A stretch of DNA of 64,000 bases from Steroidobacter agaridevorans (GCF_009932555.1 NZ_BLJO01000004.1:353174-417173), one strand, 5' to 3'. Shown: positions 17,150 to 27,079, counted from the stretch's first letter. A program made the numbers and translations. Notes: generated from the sequence alone by a model not told the origin.

Positions 17150-19462
17150 TCACGGAGTGGCCTCCTGTACCACCATCGGGCGATGTTTGATCCGCTCGCC
17201 GAGGAACAGCAGGATCGGTGCGGCAATGAAGACAGACGAGCTGGCCGCCACTACGATGCCGAACACCATCGGCACGGCGAAGCTGGCAACCGTCGCGCCA
17301 CCCCACAGCGCCATCGGCACCATGGCGAGGAACGCCGTCACCGACGTGAATATCGAGCGGGCCAGCGTTTCGTTGATGCTTCGATCGATGATCTGCCGCA
17401 ATGGCACGTCGGGATGCAGGCGCAGGTTCTCGCGCATGCGGTCGTACACCACGACCTTGTCATTGACCGAGTAGCCAATCAACGTGAGCACCGCCGCGAT
17501 CGCGGTCAAATTGAACTCCAGGCCGGTCAGCGCGAAGAAGCCGATGACCTTGGTGGTGTCCAACACCAACGTGGCAATGGCGCCCACGGCGAAGTGCCAG
17601 TCGAAGCGGATCCAGATGTAGATGAACATCGCGACGCTGGCGAACAGCACCGCGAGAATGCCTGCATCCGTGAGCTCGCCGCTGACCTTCGGGCCGATGA
17701 TGTCGACTCGATCGAAGCTTGCGGCGGGCTCGGCTTCGAGGATGGCCGCCTTCGCGCGTTCGGCAACCTCGGTCTGCGCCGCTGCTCCGGCGTCAGGCTG
17801 CTGTTGAATGCGGACCAGGATGGTCGTGCCATCGGCGTTGGCCTGCTGGAGACTCACTTCGCCGAGATCCGCTCGCTCCAGTCCGGCGCGAAGATCTGCC
17901 AGCTGCATGGTCGCGGGAGCAGAAGCTTCGATGATCGTCCCGCCGGTGAAATCCACGCCATAGTTCAGCCCCGGCTTGATGAACAGCACCACCGATGCAA
18001 CCGACAGCACCAGCGAGACGCCCAGGCCGATGAAGCGCGCGCGCATGAACTGGAAGTTTGGAGTGGCGTTACGCCAGCGCGCCGGCAGCAGCGAGCCGAT
18101 GACGAAGTGCTTCGGTCGCCGCCATCGCACCCACACGGACATGATGGCTTTCACGACGGCGACTGCCGTAAACATCGAGATCGCGATGCCCAGCGCCATC
18201 GTGACGGCAAACCCTTGCACTGGGCCCGAGCCCAGCCAGAACAACAACGCCGTCGCGATCAGCGCGGTGACGTTGGAGTCGATGATGGTGGCGTATGCGC
18301 GCTGGAATCCATTCGTCAGCGCCGCCACGGCGGACTTGCCGTTACGCGTCTCCTCACGAATGCGTTCGTTGATCAGCACGTTCGCATCGACGGCCAGGCC
18401 GATGCCGAGCACGATGCCGGCGATGCCCGGCAGCGTCAGTGTGACTCCGAGCAACGTCAACGCTGCGAGCGTCAAGAAGACGTTCACGACCAGCGCCAGG
18501 TTGGCGACCACGCCCCAGCCTCGATACAACACCGTCATGAATGCGAGGACCAGCAGCAGGCCCGCGGCGCCGGTGACTGCGCCCATGCGGATCGCGTCGC
18601 TGCCGAGATCCGGGCCCACCATGCCTTCCTGGATGATTTGTAACGGCACAGGCAACGCGCCTGCGCGGAGCAGAGCGGACAACGAGGAGGTTTCCGCCGC
18701 GGTGAAGTTGCCCGTGATCTGGCCCGAACCGCCGACGATCGGCTCCTGGATCCTGGGAGCGCTGATGACTTTGCCATCGAGCACGATGGCGAACTGTCGA
18801 CCGACGTTCTCGGTGGTGATCTTCGCGAACTCCTTGGCGCCGACATCGTCGAAGCGGAACGAAACTACCGGCTGAGCGGTCTGGCTGTCGAAGCTGGCGT
18901 TGGCTTGCACGAGCCGCTCACCCTGGAGCATCGGCCGCTGTTGCAAGATGTATTCGATATCTTCGTCCGCGGCGGGAACGCGGATGGTTCCGATGCGCGG
19001 CGTTCCTCGTCCGGGCACGCTCCACGATTCGACGCGATGAAATGTCAGCTTCGCCGTGCTGCCGAGCAAGGTTCGAATCGAGGCGGGATCTTGCAATCCG
19101 GGCAATTGCACCAGGATGCGATCGGTGCCGAGCGCTTGAACGGTCGGCTCCGCGACACCGATGGCATCGATGCGGCGTCGGACGATCTCGATACTCTGCT
19201 GAAGCGCCGACTGCCGACGCGCCAATGCAGCGTTGGCGTCCAGACCCTCTTCCTCGATTTCCTTTTGCAGGGCGCGCTCATCGATTTCGAGCACGAGGTG
19301 CGCGCCGCCGCGCAAGTCGAGGCCCAGCGCGACTTGTTTGCTCGGCAACCAGTCCGGCCAGGCCGCCAATTGTTGAGACGAAAGCAGACTGGGTAACGCG
19401 ATAACACTGCCAATGAGGATGATCAGCCCGTAGAGCACGAGTCGCCATTTGGAAAGAACCAT
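17150..19462 (-). CDS. secDF: Fused SecDF protein-export accessory protein
   Basis: The 770-residue protein joins SecD (about residues 1-450) and SecF (about 460-770) in one chain. SecD features include an N-terminal membrane helix, LGLDLRGGAHLVLEID, a periplasmic P1 domain, and the six-helix bundle with GIVLGIGLAVDANVLINERIREE. The SecF part has GVDFTGGTIIE, NLTAIAAVLTLIGYSVNDKVVVYDRMREN and SIFTSVTAFLAM. SecDF uses the proton gradient to pull secreted proteins across the inner membrane. In most proteobacteria secD and secF are separate and follow yajC; here the gene stands alone, so it may be a second, specialised copy. Confidence 0.93.
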   Translation of the reverse strand: MVLSKWRLVLYGLIILIGSVIALPSLLSSQQLAAWPDWLPSKQVALGLDLRGGAHLVLEIDERALQKEIEEEGLDANAALARRQSALQQSIEIVRRRIDAIGVAEPTVQALGTDRILVQLPGLQDPASIRTLLGSTAKLTFHRVESWSVPGRGTPRIGTIRVPAADEDIEYILQQRPMLQGERLVQANASFDSQTAQPVVSFRFDDVGAKEFAKITTENVGRQFAIVLDGKVISAPRIQEPIVGGSGQITGNFTAAETSSLSALLRAGALPVPLQIIQEGMVGPDLGSDAIRMGAVTGAAGLLLVLAFMTVLYRGWGVVANLALVVNVFLTLAALTLLGVTLTLPGIAGIVLGIGLAVDANVLINERIREETRNGKSAVAALTNGFQRAYATIIDSNVTALIATALLFWLGSGPVQGFAVTMALGIAISMFTAVAVVKAIMSVWVRWRRPKHFVIGSLLPARWRNATPNFQFMRARFIGLGVSLVLSVASVVLFIKPGLNYGVDFTGGTIIEASAPATMQLADLRAGLERADLGEVSLQQANADGTTILVRIQQQPDAGAAAQTEVAERAKAAILEAEPAASFDRVDIIGPKVSGELTDAGILAVLFASVAMFIYIWIRFDWHFAVGAIATLVLDTTKVIGFFALTGLEFNLTAIAAVLTLIGYSVNDKVVVYDRMRENLRLHPDVPLRQIIDRSINETLARSIFTSVTAFLAMVPMALWGGATVASFAVPMVFGIVVAASSSVFIAAPILLFLGERIKHRPMVVQEATP

Positions 19463-19975
19463 GAATTTCTCCCGCTCGATCTGCGCGACGCGCGCGCACG
19501 CCGGCCGTCACTGCACGAAGCAATGTCGTTACCGGAACGAAATGACACCGATCAGGTGTTTGCGGGAGGCGCTCGGGGTTGAGCGGGCGAGCGCGTCGGC
19601 CGCGTGGTCGGCCGATGAGTAGTCGCGCCGAGCCATTGAGTTGGCTCGAGAGAAAGATCGACCGTGGCTGCCGACGCGAGCGCAGCGGGTGAACTGCCGT
19701 CACGCGCCGAGTCGGTGCGCCGTCGATCGTTTGTTTGCAGCGATAGATGCCGATCCGCCGAAACAACGGCGGCGGGCAGCTCGAGACCGTCGAAGATGCC
19801 CGACGAGAAAGACCGGGCCTGCGGCGGATTCAGCAGCGCCGCCCACCAGACGACGGCGATGAGCGCAAGCCACGCGGGCCCGCCCATGCTGAAATTCCGC
19901 GTCTGAGATGTGAATGGCTTGCGCATCGGTACCGGGCAGGCTAGAGCATGTTTCGTTCCCGGGCAACTCAGCAGG
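19463..19975. other. Interval between secDF and LysR gene
   Basis: These 513 bases hold only one plausible small frame on the minus strand (19552-19926), listed with low confidence. No tRNA, dyad or clear promoter was recognised. Confidence 0.4.
19552..19926 (-). CDS. Hypothetical protein with one membrane helix (doubtful)
   Basis: A 124-codon frame contains a hydrophobic stretch AWLALIAVVWWAALL at residues 18-32 and then a low-complexity Ser/Thr/Arg/Pro tail. There is no clear ribosome-binding site. Codon third positions are moderately GC-rich, which neither proves nor excludes coding. It lies between secDF and a LysR gene, all on the same strand. I do not recognise it. Confidence 0.3.
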   Translation of the reverse strand: MRKPFTSQTRNFSMGGPAWLALIAVVWWAALLNPPQARSFSSGIFDGLELPAAVVSADRHLSLQTNDRRRTDSARDGSSPAALASAATVDLSLEPTQWLGATTHRPTTRPTRSPAQPRAPPANT

Positions 19976-20890
19976 TCAACTTTGCGAGAACAACTGACGG
20001 GCGTTGTCCGTCATCGCAGCCACCGCCGGATGTTTGATCTTGCGTTCTGCCGAAATGGCATAGAACTCCGCCTTCACGCCTTTTGCCAGCCCAATGCGCA
20101 CAAAACCATGTTGTCGGCGAAACGACGCTTCGAGCACCGATGGCACGGGCGCGAAGCCATGACCTTCACGGGCAAACTCACGCAGCATCGCGTAATCCTC
20201 GAATTCACCGAGCAGGAGCGGTCGCACGTTCTGCCGATCGAGCCATTGATCGAGCGCGCGCCGGATCGCCGTGTCATCGGTGGGCAAGAGTACCGGAACG
20301 CCGTCCAGTGACTTCGGAAAGTCACGGCGCAGCGTCTTCGCCAGCGTCGGTGTCGCCATCCAGTAGACATTGCAGCTGCCGAGCGGGTGGCTGTAGGCGC
20401 GAACGTTGAGCGACGGCGTCACCGGAGAATCGGACAGCACCACGTCGACTTCGTGAATGGCGAGATCGGCAACCAGGCGCTCCAAAGTGCCTTCACGACA
20501 GATGACGCGAACCGGTTGCTTCAACTGCAGACCGGGCTCGACGATTCGATAGGCAATTTCCTTCGGCAGCACGTCGTCGATGCCGATCAGCAATTTCAGC
20601 GGCCGCGTGGACGGGCGCTGCTCGAGGGCTTCCATCAGCTCCTGGCCGAGACCGAAAATCTCGTTCGCGTAGCTGTAGACCAGTCGACCGACTTCGGTCG
20701 GCACGAGCGTACGGCCGGATTTCACCAGCAGTTTTTCGCCGAGCCGCTCTTCGAGCGTGCGCAGCTGCGCGCTGATCGTCGGCGCCGCGAGTGCGAGTTC
20801 TTCGCACGCGCGCGTGAGACTGCCTGTACGGACGACGGACCAGAAATAAAGCAGGTGTTGGTAGTTGAGCCTTCGGATCACCGCGCTCAT
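19976..20890 (-). CDS. LysR-family regulator, NhaR-like
   Basis: The 304-residue protein starts with RRLNYQHLLYFWSVVRTGSL, an N-terminus characteristic of NhaR, followed by the helix-turn-helix (APTISAQLRTLEERLGEKLL) and a co-inducer-binding domain. NhaR activates sodium/proton antiporter genes in response to sodium. No nhaA is visible here, so its target is unknown. It is divergent from the Rnk gene, and the gap holds an 11-base dyad AGAATAATTCT at 20939-20949. Confidence 0.85.
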   Translation of the reverse strand: MSAVIRRLNYQHLLYFWSVVRTGSLTRACEELALAAPTISAQLRTLEERLGEKLLVKSGRTLVPTEVGRLVYSYANEIFGLGQELMEALEQRPSTRPLKLLIGIDDVLPKEIAYRIVEPGLQLKQPVRVICREGTLERLVADLAIHEVDVVLSDSPVTPSLNVRAYSHPLGSCNVYWMATPTLAKTLRRDFPKSLDGVPVLLPTDDTAIRRALDQWLDRQNVRPLLLGEFEDYAMLREFAREGHGFAPVPSVLEASFRRQHGFVRIGLAKGVKAEFYAISAERKIKHPAVAAMTDNARQLFSQS

Positions 20891-21008
20891 GCTGCCTCCA
20901 GGTTAGTGAAAAGCTTCGGCCATAACGAACGGACTACAAGAATAATTCTAATTGATCGAACTGAGCAAAGCCTGCACCATGCTCTCCGAACCTTGTAGGA
21001 GTGGAATG

Positions 21009-21410
21009 ATGCGTGATCATCCGATCGTGATTTCCGAGCCCGATGCCCGCGTGCTGCGAGGGCTGCTGTCGGCTCGTGCCACTGTGGGCCATGATCAGGA
21101 ACATCTCGAAGAGCTGAGCCTGGAGCTGGAGCGCGCGCAAGTGCTGAAGCCCGAGCAGGTTGCAGCCGACGTGGTCACGATGCACAAGCCGCTGCGCATT
21201 CTCGATCTGAGCAATGGCTCGAGACAGGAGCTGACGCTGGTCGGTCCCGCCGAGGCCAACGTGAGTGCGCGCCGCATTTCCGTGCTTGCACCGCTGGGTA
21301 CGGCGCTGCTCGGGTATCGAGAAGGCGATGAAGTCGAGTGGCTGATGCCGGGCGGCGTGCGTCGCATACGAATCGAGTCCGTGCAGTCTGCGCACGTGGG
21401 GGCTCATTAG
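21009..21410 (+). CDS. rnk: Rnk-type nucleoside diphosphate kinase regulator (GreA/GreB C-domain)
   Basis: The 133-residue product has a short N-terminal coiled-coil and a GreA/GreB-type C-terminal domain with LVGPAEANVSARRISVLAPLGTALLGYREGDEVEW. This matches Rnk, which binds RNA polymerase in the secondary channel region. AGGAG at 20997-21001 is 7 bases before ATG 21009; ATG 21006 is also possible, and the longer frame from 20952 is unlikely. A universal stress protein follows after 24 bases and may be co-transcribed. Confidence 0.85.
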   Translation: MRDHPIVISEPDARVLRGLLSARATVGHDQEHLEELSLELERAQVLKPEQVAADVVTMHKPLRILDLSNGSRQELTLVGPAEANVSARRISVLAPLGTALLGYREGDEVEWLMPGGVRRIRIESVQSAHVGAH

Positions 21411-21434
21411 CGATCGATTGAGGAGGGCGTGCGG

Positions 21435-22316
21435 ATGCCGAGGCTGTTGTGTGCGACTGATTTGTTGCCAAAGAGCGAAGCGGCGATTGATCGTGCGGGG
21501 ATGCTCGCCGAGCAGCTGCAAGCACAGCTCTCTCTGTTGCATGTCGTCTCGCCGACGACATCGGAGCTCAATCTCGAGCAGGCGCTGCAAGTGGCCATCA
21601 CGGGCCTCAAGGCGCGCGCCCGCGCCCCCGAGTGGCGCTTCGGTCCATTGCCCGAAGTCGCGGTTCGAACCGGCGGTCCGGCCCGGTTGATTATCGATTC
21701 GATCGACAAGCATCGGGTCGATCTGGTGGTCATCGGCCCGCATCGCAAGCGCGGCCTGCGCGATGTGCTCGAGGGCACGATCGCAGAGAAGATTCTCAAC
21801 ACGCGCCAGTGCCCGCTGCTCATCGTGCGACGGCCCGCCGAAGCCGAATACAAGCAAGTGATGCTGGCGCTCGATGTGTCGGAGGAGTCCGCTGCAGCGG
21901 TGCAAGCAGCCGAGGCGCTGATCTTGAATGCCCGGGCGCAGTCCATGGTGATGCACGTCTGCGAGCCACCGTATCAAGGCATGATGCGCTCCGCCGGCGT
22001 CGGCACCGAGGAAGTCATCTCATACGTCAATCACTCGAGACGCGAAGCGGCGGCGGAGATTCGCGAGCTGCTCAAACGCACGAGTGCCGACCACACGCGC
22101 TATGGAGTGGTGATTGGCGATAGCCATCCCGCAAGAGCCATCCAGCGCGCCGTCGAAATGTACCAGCCCGATTTGCTCGTAATGGGAACGAACGGCGGTC
22201 GGGTACGGCGCGCATTGATCGGCAGCGTCGCGAGCCAGGTCATGGATGCGGCCGACTGCGACGTGCTCGTCGTGCCGCGCGACTCGGTGCCCGCTCGGAA
22301 GTCGAGGTTGCACTGA
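21435..22316 (+). CDS. Tandem universal stress protein (UspA family)
   Basis: Two Usp domains make up the 293 residues. Domain 1 (about 1-140) has RLLCATDLLPKSEAA and VVIGPHRKRGLRDVLEGTIAEKILNTRQCPLLIV; domain 2 (about 146-290) has VMLALDVSEES and LLVMGTNGGRVRRALIGSVASQVMDAADCDVLVV. The G-x2-G-x9-G-S/T pattern expected for ATP binding is seen best in domain 2. AGGAGG at 21421-21426 decides for the ATG at 21435 over the GTG at 21429. The neighbouring anaerobic genes fit the usual induction of Usp proteins by low oxygen, but that link is inferred. Confidence 0.9.
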   Translation: MPRLLCATDLLPKSEAAIDRAGMLAEQLQAQLSLLHVVSPTTSELNLEQALQVAITGLKARARAPEWRFGPLPEVAVRTGGPARLIIDSIDKHRVDLVVIGPHRKRGLRDVLEGTIAEKILNTRQCPLLIVRRPAEAEYKQVMLALDVSEESAAAVQAAEALILNARAQSMVMHVCEPPYQGMMRSAGVGTEEVISYVNHSRREAAAEIRELLKRTSADHTRYGVVIGDSHPARAIQRAVEMYQPDLLVMGTNGGRVRRALIGSVASQVMDAADCDVLVVPRDSVPARKSRLH

Positions 22317-22320
22317 GCGA

Positions 22321-22722
22321 TCAGGCCAGCAGCCGGGCGAATATTCCGGCCGGGCTATGCATGCGGGCGACGCTGATGATGAAGGCGTAAGCGATCAACG
22401 CGGTTACCCAACACGCGATGCGAACCGTCTTGGTCGAGCCGCGTTTCAATGCGAACGTGCCCAGCACGATATAAACGACGAGCAACAGCACCTTGACGGT
22501 GAGCCAGCCGTGCACGAAGGGATACTGATGCAGCATGGTCGCGAGCATCAGCGCGGCGGTCAGCAGCGTCGTGTCGATGGCGTAGGTCAAATAACGCACC
22601 GGAGCAGCCATCGCCCACTTCATGCCGACATGAAGTGAAGCGCCGCGCAGGAAGAACAGCAGGCCGCTGGCCATGACCGCTGCGATATGAACCGATTTGA
22701 TCTGCGGGTAGAACTCGATCAT
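22321..22722 (-). CDS. SirB2-like integral membrane protein
   Basis: The 133-residue protein has four predicted membrane helices, starting IKSVHIAAVMASGLLFFLRG, typical of the SirB2 family. Function in the family is unclear. The ATG at 22722 comes 7 bases after the nnrS stop; a GTG at 22743 would overlap nnrS. It is the last gene of the norB-nnrS operon on the minus strand, so a link with nitric-oxide or heme metabolism is likely by context. Confidence 0.75.
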   Translation of the reverse strand: MIEFYPQIKSVHIAAVMASGLLFFLRGASLHVGMKWAMAAPVRYLTYAIDTTLLTAALMLATMLHQYPFVHGWLTVKVLLLVVYIVLGTFALKRGSTKTVRIACWVTALIAYAFIISVARMHSPAGIFARLLA

Positions 22723-22729
22723 CCCAAAA

Positions 22730-23965
22730 TCATCCCTGTGCACCGTCGACGCGAGGCGTCAGATAGATCCAGCTGGATCGTAACACCCACGGCACGAACG
22801 CCACGAGCCAGCCGAGGGCGGCGATTGCTTGAATGGCGAGCGAGTCCGGCACGAGCTCGGCGACGATGCGGGTGAGCGTGACCAGCTGAATGCAGATGAA
22901 AGCGAACGCTGCGACGTTGCCGAGCACCAGCGGCCTGCCTGAGTGCCCTTGGGTCACGCGAGTGACCATTGCCACCAGCAAGCTGCCGAAGAAGCCAATG
23001 AACAGCGCATGCGCCGGCGCTCGCCCAAGGATGAACTGACTGGTCGCTGCGAACTGCACGCTCTGAACGGCATACAACACGAACGCAATCGGCAACCAGG
23101 CAAAGCCGACGAACAGTACTCGAAGCAAAGCCGGCATTTGCGTTCGGCGCGGCCACCAGCGCCACAGCAGCCAGCCTGTCATTGCGGCCATCGGCACATC
23201 GACGAGCCACAGCCAGGCGTAACCGTGGCGCAGCTCCAGCCACAAGTGAATCAATGTCAGCGGCCAGAACAGCGCGAGCGTCCACATCGGCCGTGTCGGC
23301 TGATAGTTGCGGAGCGCGGAGCCGGCGAAGAAAGGAATCATGCGATGGCAGACGGTGAAGTAGACCGGCAGCAGCACTGCGAACGTTCCCAGCTTGATCG
23401 CGGCGAACACCACGCGCGGGTCGGACACAAAGAGGAACACTGAGTAAAGCGTCAGGCCGAGCAAACCAAAGCCGAGTGCAAAGGCGCAGCTCACGGCGTG
23501 CCAGGTGCGGCCGCCTTCCTGCGAAACGAGTCGCACCAGCCAGAGGGTTCCGATGAGCCAGCCGCTGGTGGTGAGCACCGCGCCGACTTTCAGTAACAAG
23601 TTGGAATCGCCGAATCCTGCCAGCGCGGCGAGCGTGATGAGTTGTCCGCCGAACATGCCGATGCCGACGGGAACGTAGTGCTCTCGTCGCAGCGGCGGTA
23701 ACGCCATCCAGCGCGGGAACACGGTCAACAGGAATCCAAACATGAAGGCCGGGAGCACCTGGTACTGCATGACGATGGCATGCAGCCATCCTGGCGGCAC
23801 CATGGGTTGCGCGCTGGTTCCTCCGAGCCAGCGCGCGCTGATCAGCCACCAGGCCCACCAGACCATTGCCAGCAACGTGTTGGTTGCGCCTATGAAGAAC
23901 ATCAAGCGGTGGGGGGCGGCCGCGATGATGCGCAACGTGCTGGCGGGCAGGGTGACTGTGTTCAT
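22730..23965 (-). CDS. nnrS: NnrS family heme-copper membrane protein
   Basis: The 411-residue protein has about twelve membrane helices and the NnrS signatures MQYQVLPAFMFGFLLTVFPRWM and VCHRMIPFF, plus RAPAHALFIGFFGSLLVAMVTRVTQGHSGR with its conserved histidines. NnrS proteins contain heme and copper and protect cells from nitric oxide. It starts 9 bases after the end of the nitric oxide reductase gene, which makes the two an obvious NO-detoxification operon. Confidence 0.92.
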   Translation of the reverse strand: MNTVTLPASTLRIIAAAPHRLMFFIGATNTLLAMVWWAWWLISARWLGGTSAQPMVPPGWLHAIVMQYQVLPAFMFGFLLTVFPRWMALPPLRREHYVPVGIGMFGGQLITLAALAGFGDSNLLLKVGAVLTTSGWLIGTLWLVRLVSQEGGRTWHAVSCAFALGFGLLGLTLYSVFLFVSDPRVVFAAIKLGTFAVLLPVYFTVCHRMIPFFAGSALRNYQPTRPMWTLALFWPLTLIHLWLELRHGYAWLWLVDVPMAAMTGWLLWRWWPRRTQMPALLRVLFVGFAWLPIAFVLYAVQSVQFAATSQFILGRAPAHALFIGFFGSLLVAMVTRVTQGHSGRPLVLGNVAAFAFICIQLVTLTRIVAELVPDSLAIQAIAALGWLVAFVPWVLRSSWIYLTPRVDGAQG

Positions 23966-23974
23966 GGTCCTATC

Positions 23975-26252
23975 TCAACGTTTTGCGACTTGCGCTCCTT
24001 CAGGCACCACCAGCTTCGGCTGCTTGGGCGCGATCCACAGGCGGAGCACGAACCAGGCAAGTGACAGAGCGCCGACGCTGAAGATGGTGTCGCCGGGAAC
24101 GCGCATCCACACCAGCAGCTGAATGATCGGCTTCTGCATCAACTCGGCGGAGCGTGCGTACCAGTAGCCATGCTCGATCGCCGCGTTGAGCTGAATCACG
24201 CCAAATCGGCAGCAAGGTGAATGCAGCCATGCAAGCGAGACCGATGTTGAAGGCCCAGAAACTGGTCTTCAGCACGCGCTCGTCCCACACGACATTCGGT
24301 TTCAGGCCGCGCAGGCAGAACAGCATGAGTCCGACGCCGAGCAGGCCATACACGCCGAACAGCGCAGTGTGTCCATGCAGCGGAGTGAGATTCAGACCCT
24401 GCATGTAGTACAGCGGCAGCGGCGGATTGATCAGGAAGCCGAACAATCCGGCGCCGACCAGGTTCCAGAACGCCACCGCGGTGAAGAACAGGATCGGCCA
24501 GCGATAGCGCTGCATCCACGGGGTCGCGGAGCCGAGCTTGAATGTTTGATAGGCCTCGAAGCCGACGAACGCGAGCGGCACCACTTCCAGCGCGGAGAAG
24601 CTGGCGCCAAGCGCGATGACGGCCGTTGGCGTGCCCGTAAAGTACAAGTGATGCAGAGTGCCGAGCACGCCGCCGCTCATGAACACGATCGTCGCGAACA
24701 ACACCGCCGCAGTCGCCGTGCTCGTGCGCAACAGTCCCAGTCGTGTGAAGAGGAAGGCGATCACTGCGGTCGCGAACACTTCGAAGAAGCCTTCGACCCA
24801 CAGGTGCACGACCCACCAGCGCCAGTATTCGACCATGGACAGGTGCGTGTGCTCGCCCCACATCAAGCCAGCGCCGTAGAACAGGCCGATGCAAACCGTG
24901 GAAAGAAACAACAGCACGATGATGGATTTTGATTCACCACCTTTCCTGATCGCCGGCCACAGCGCGCGGCCCACCAGCGTCAGCCACAGGCCCAGGCCGA
25001 TGAACAGGAAGATTTGCCAGAAGCGGCCCAGGTCGACGTATTCCCAGCCCTGGTGGCCGAACCAGAAGTTCCTGTCCAGGCCGAGCTTCTGCATCACGGC
25101 CAGCCATTGTCCCGTGAACGCGCCGACCACGATGATGATCAGGCAGGTGAACAGGAAGTTGACACCGAAGCGTTGATACTTGGGCTCGTGCCCGGAGATC
25201 GCAGGCCCGATATACAAACCCATGCCGAGCCACGCGGTCGCGATCCACAGCACCGCGAGCTGCGTGTGCCAGGTGCGACTGAGCGAATAAGGCAGATAGT
25301 TGGCAAGCGCGAAGCCGTACGCTTCCTGGCCTTCCACTTGATAGTGCGCCGTGATCGCGCCCAGCAGGATCTGCGTCAGGAACAGCGCGACCACCAGCCA
25401 GAAATACTTGCCCGTGGCCTTCATGGAAGGCGTGACGCGGATCAGCGCCAGCGGATCGGTCGCGGGCAGCTCGGGCGGCGCCTCATCCTTATGGCGAGCG
25501 TGATGCCAACCGAGCAGCGCGATGCCGGCGATCAGGAACAACACGCTGAACACGGTCCACATGAACAGGTGACCCGGCGGTTCATTGCCGACCAGCGTGT
25601 CATGCGGCCAGTTGTTCGTGTAAGTGATGTCTTTGCCCGGCCGCTCGGTAACAGCTGACCACGCAGACCACCAGAAGAACGCCGTCATGGCGGTGCGATA
25701 CTCGGCGGACAACACCGTGTTGTCCTTCATCGCATACGCCTTGCGCAGCTCCAATGTTTGCGGATCGTTGCTGAACAGCGATTCGTAATGAGCCGCGACC
25801 TGCGCGATTGCGAGCGCGCGGTCCTCCGGGATCGTGACCGTGTCCGTATTCGCGTCGTAAGTGTTCTTGCGAATGCGAGGTTGCAGGCGCGCGGCAAACG
25901 CGGCTTGCGTGTCTTCGGGCAATTGTGAGTAACGCTGCGACGTCTCACGTTGCGCATCGATGTCGAGCCACGCGACGGCCTCGCGATGTAACCAGTCAGC
26001 GGTCCAATCCGGAGCGACGTAACCGCCATGTCCCCAGATGGAGCCGAGTTGCTGGCCGCCGATGGATTGCCACACCTGTCGACCTTTTTGAATGTCGGCT
26101 CGGGTGTAGATCGTCCGGCCATTCTCGGTCACGACCGCCGACGGCACCGGTGGCATCACTCGATGGATTTCGCCGCCCACCCATAGCAGGACGGCAAAGG
26201 AAAGCAGCAGCAGGACTCCCAGTCCCACCCACAACCTGCGACTCGCGTTCAT
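23975..26252 (-). pseudogene. norB: Quinol-type nitric oxide reductase (qNOR), one-base frameshift near the 3' end
   Basis: The protein is a single-chain qNOR: an N-terminal membrane helix, a cytochrome-c-like domain without a heme c site (DIQKGRQVWQSIGGQQLGS), and a 12-helix NorB core with HTQLAVLWIATAWL, WVVHLWVEGFFEVF, GTLHHLYFTGTP and PLHGHTALFGVYGLLGVG. It reduces NO to N2O using quinol. The frame breaks after LLPI: an extra base in the AAA run at 24203-24205 (plus strand) sends it into nonsense ending at 24000. Removing one base restores GVIQLNAAIEHGYW and runs to the stop at 23975, giving about 758 residues. An FNR-type box lies 57 bases upstream. A sequencing error is as likely as a true mutation. 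Confidence 0.9.
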
Positions 26253-26308
26253 GGACCCTCTCCCACTTATTGGTGGAGGGATGATGCGGCCGGGCCGGGG
26301 GAGTCGCC

Positions 26309-26322
26309 CTGATCTAGGTCAG
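26309..26322 (-). promoter_or_regulatory. FNR/DNR-type box upstream of norB
   Basis: CTGAT-CTAG-GTCAG is a near-perfect dyad resembling the FNR/ANR/DNR site TTGAT-N4-ATCAA. Its centre is about 63 bases before the norB start, so the expected start of transcription falls about 20 bases before the ATG. It lies just past the end of the fnr gene. Confidence 0.75.
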
Positions 26323-26329
26323 GTGCGGG

Positions 26330-27079
26330 TCAGGTGCTCCGGAGCACGTCTTCGGCCAGCTTTTCCAGGCGCTTGCGGTCTTTCAGCTCGATCTCGCGCC
26401 GTTCGACCTGGATCATGCCGTCGTCCTGGAAGCGCCGGAACACGCGGCTGACCGTCTCCGACGCCAGGCGCAGATAGTTGGCGATATCGGTCCGCGTCAT
26501 GGTCAGCAAGAACCGGTTGGGCGAAAAGCCGCGCGCGGCATAACGCCGCGACAAGGTGATCAAGAATGCCGCCATCCGCTCATCGGCAGAAAAGTTTCCG
26601 GACAGCAGCGCAGCCTTGCCGATGTCCAGGCTCAGCAGCTTGAACAGCTGCTGCTGCAAGCCGGGCATGCGCGTTGCGAGCGCGGCGATGTTTGGAAAGG
26701 AGAAGCGACAGAGCATGACCGAGTCGAGCGCGACGGCGTTGCTCGGGTAGCGGGCCTGCGAGATGGCGTTGAGCCCGATGACCTCGCCGGGCAGGAAGAA
26801 GCCTTGTACGTGCTCGCGCCCTTCATGGTCCGTCACATATGTTTTGACGGTGCCGGAGCGCACGGCGGCGATCGCCGTGAATGGATCGCCTTCACGAAAA
26901 ATGTGCTCGCCTTCGTGGAAGGGGCCGATGTGCTCGACCAGCACGTGCAGATCCCGCAGCAGGCTCTTGTCGTAGCCGCTCTCCAGGCAGGCTGCCGAAA
27001 ATGCGCAGGTGCTGCAGAAATGGAATTCGTCGCCGTCGTCGGCGATGCCGGGGGTAGGGCGGCGGTTTGCGTCGCTCAT
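26330..27079 (-). CDS. fnr: FNR-type oxygen-sensing CRP-family regulator
   Basis: The 249-residue protein has cysteines C22, C25, C31 and C124, with the same spacing as the four [4Fe-4S] ligands of E. coli FNR. A cyclic-nucleotide-type beta-roll follows, then a helix-turn-helix with TDIANYLRLASETVSRVFRRFQ, whose ESR recognition pattern fits TTGAT-type sites. With the cluster intact it should dimerise without oxygen and activate targets; two matching boxes lie beside norB and hemN. It sits 34 bases after hemN. Confidence 0.93.
   Translation of the reverse strand: MSDANRRPTPGIADDGDEFHFCSTCAFSAACLESGYDKSLLRDLHVLVEHIGPFHEGEHIFREGDPFTAIAAVRSGTVKTYVTDHEGREHVQGFFLPGEVIGLNAISQARYPSNAVALDSVMLCRFSFPNIAALATRMPGLQQQLFKLLSLDIGKAALLSGNFSADERMAAFLITLSRRYAARGFSPNRFLLTMTRTDIANYLRLASETVSRVFRRFQDDGMIQVERREIELKDRKRLEKLAEDVLRST

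Noticed and set aside
17183-18643. 486-codon plus-strand frame
   Set aside because: Antisense to secDF, with His/Gln/Arg-rich shadow composition and no domain; SecDF conservation settles the strand.
24203-24205. Programmed frameshift in norB
   Set aside because: The run is only three A residues, with no slippery heptamer or stem-loop; an ordinary indel or sequencing error is simpler.
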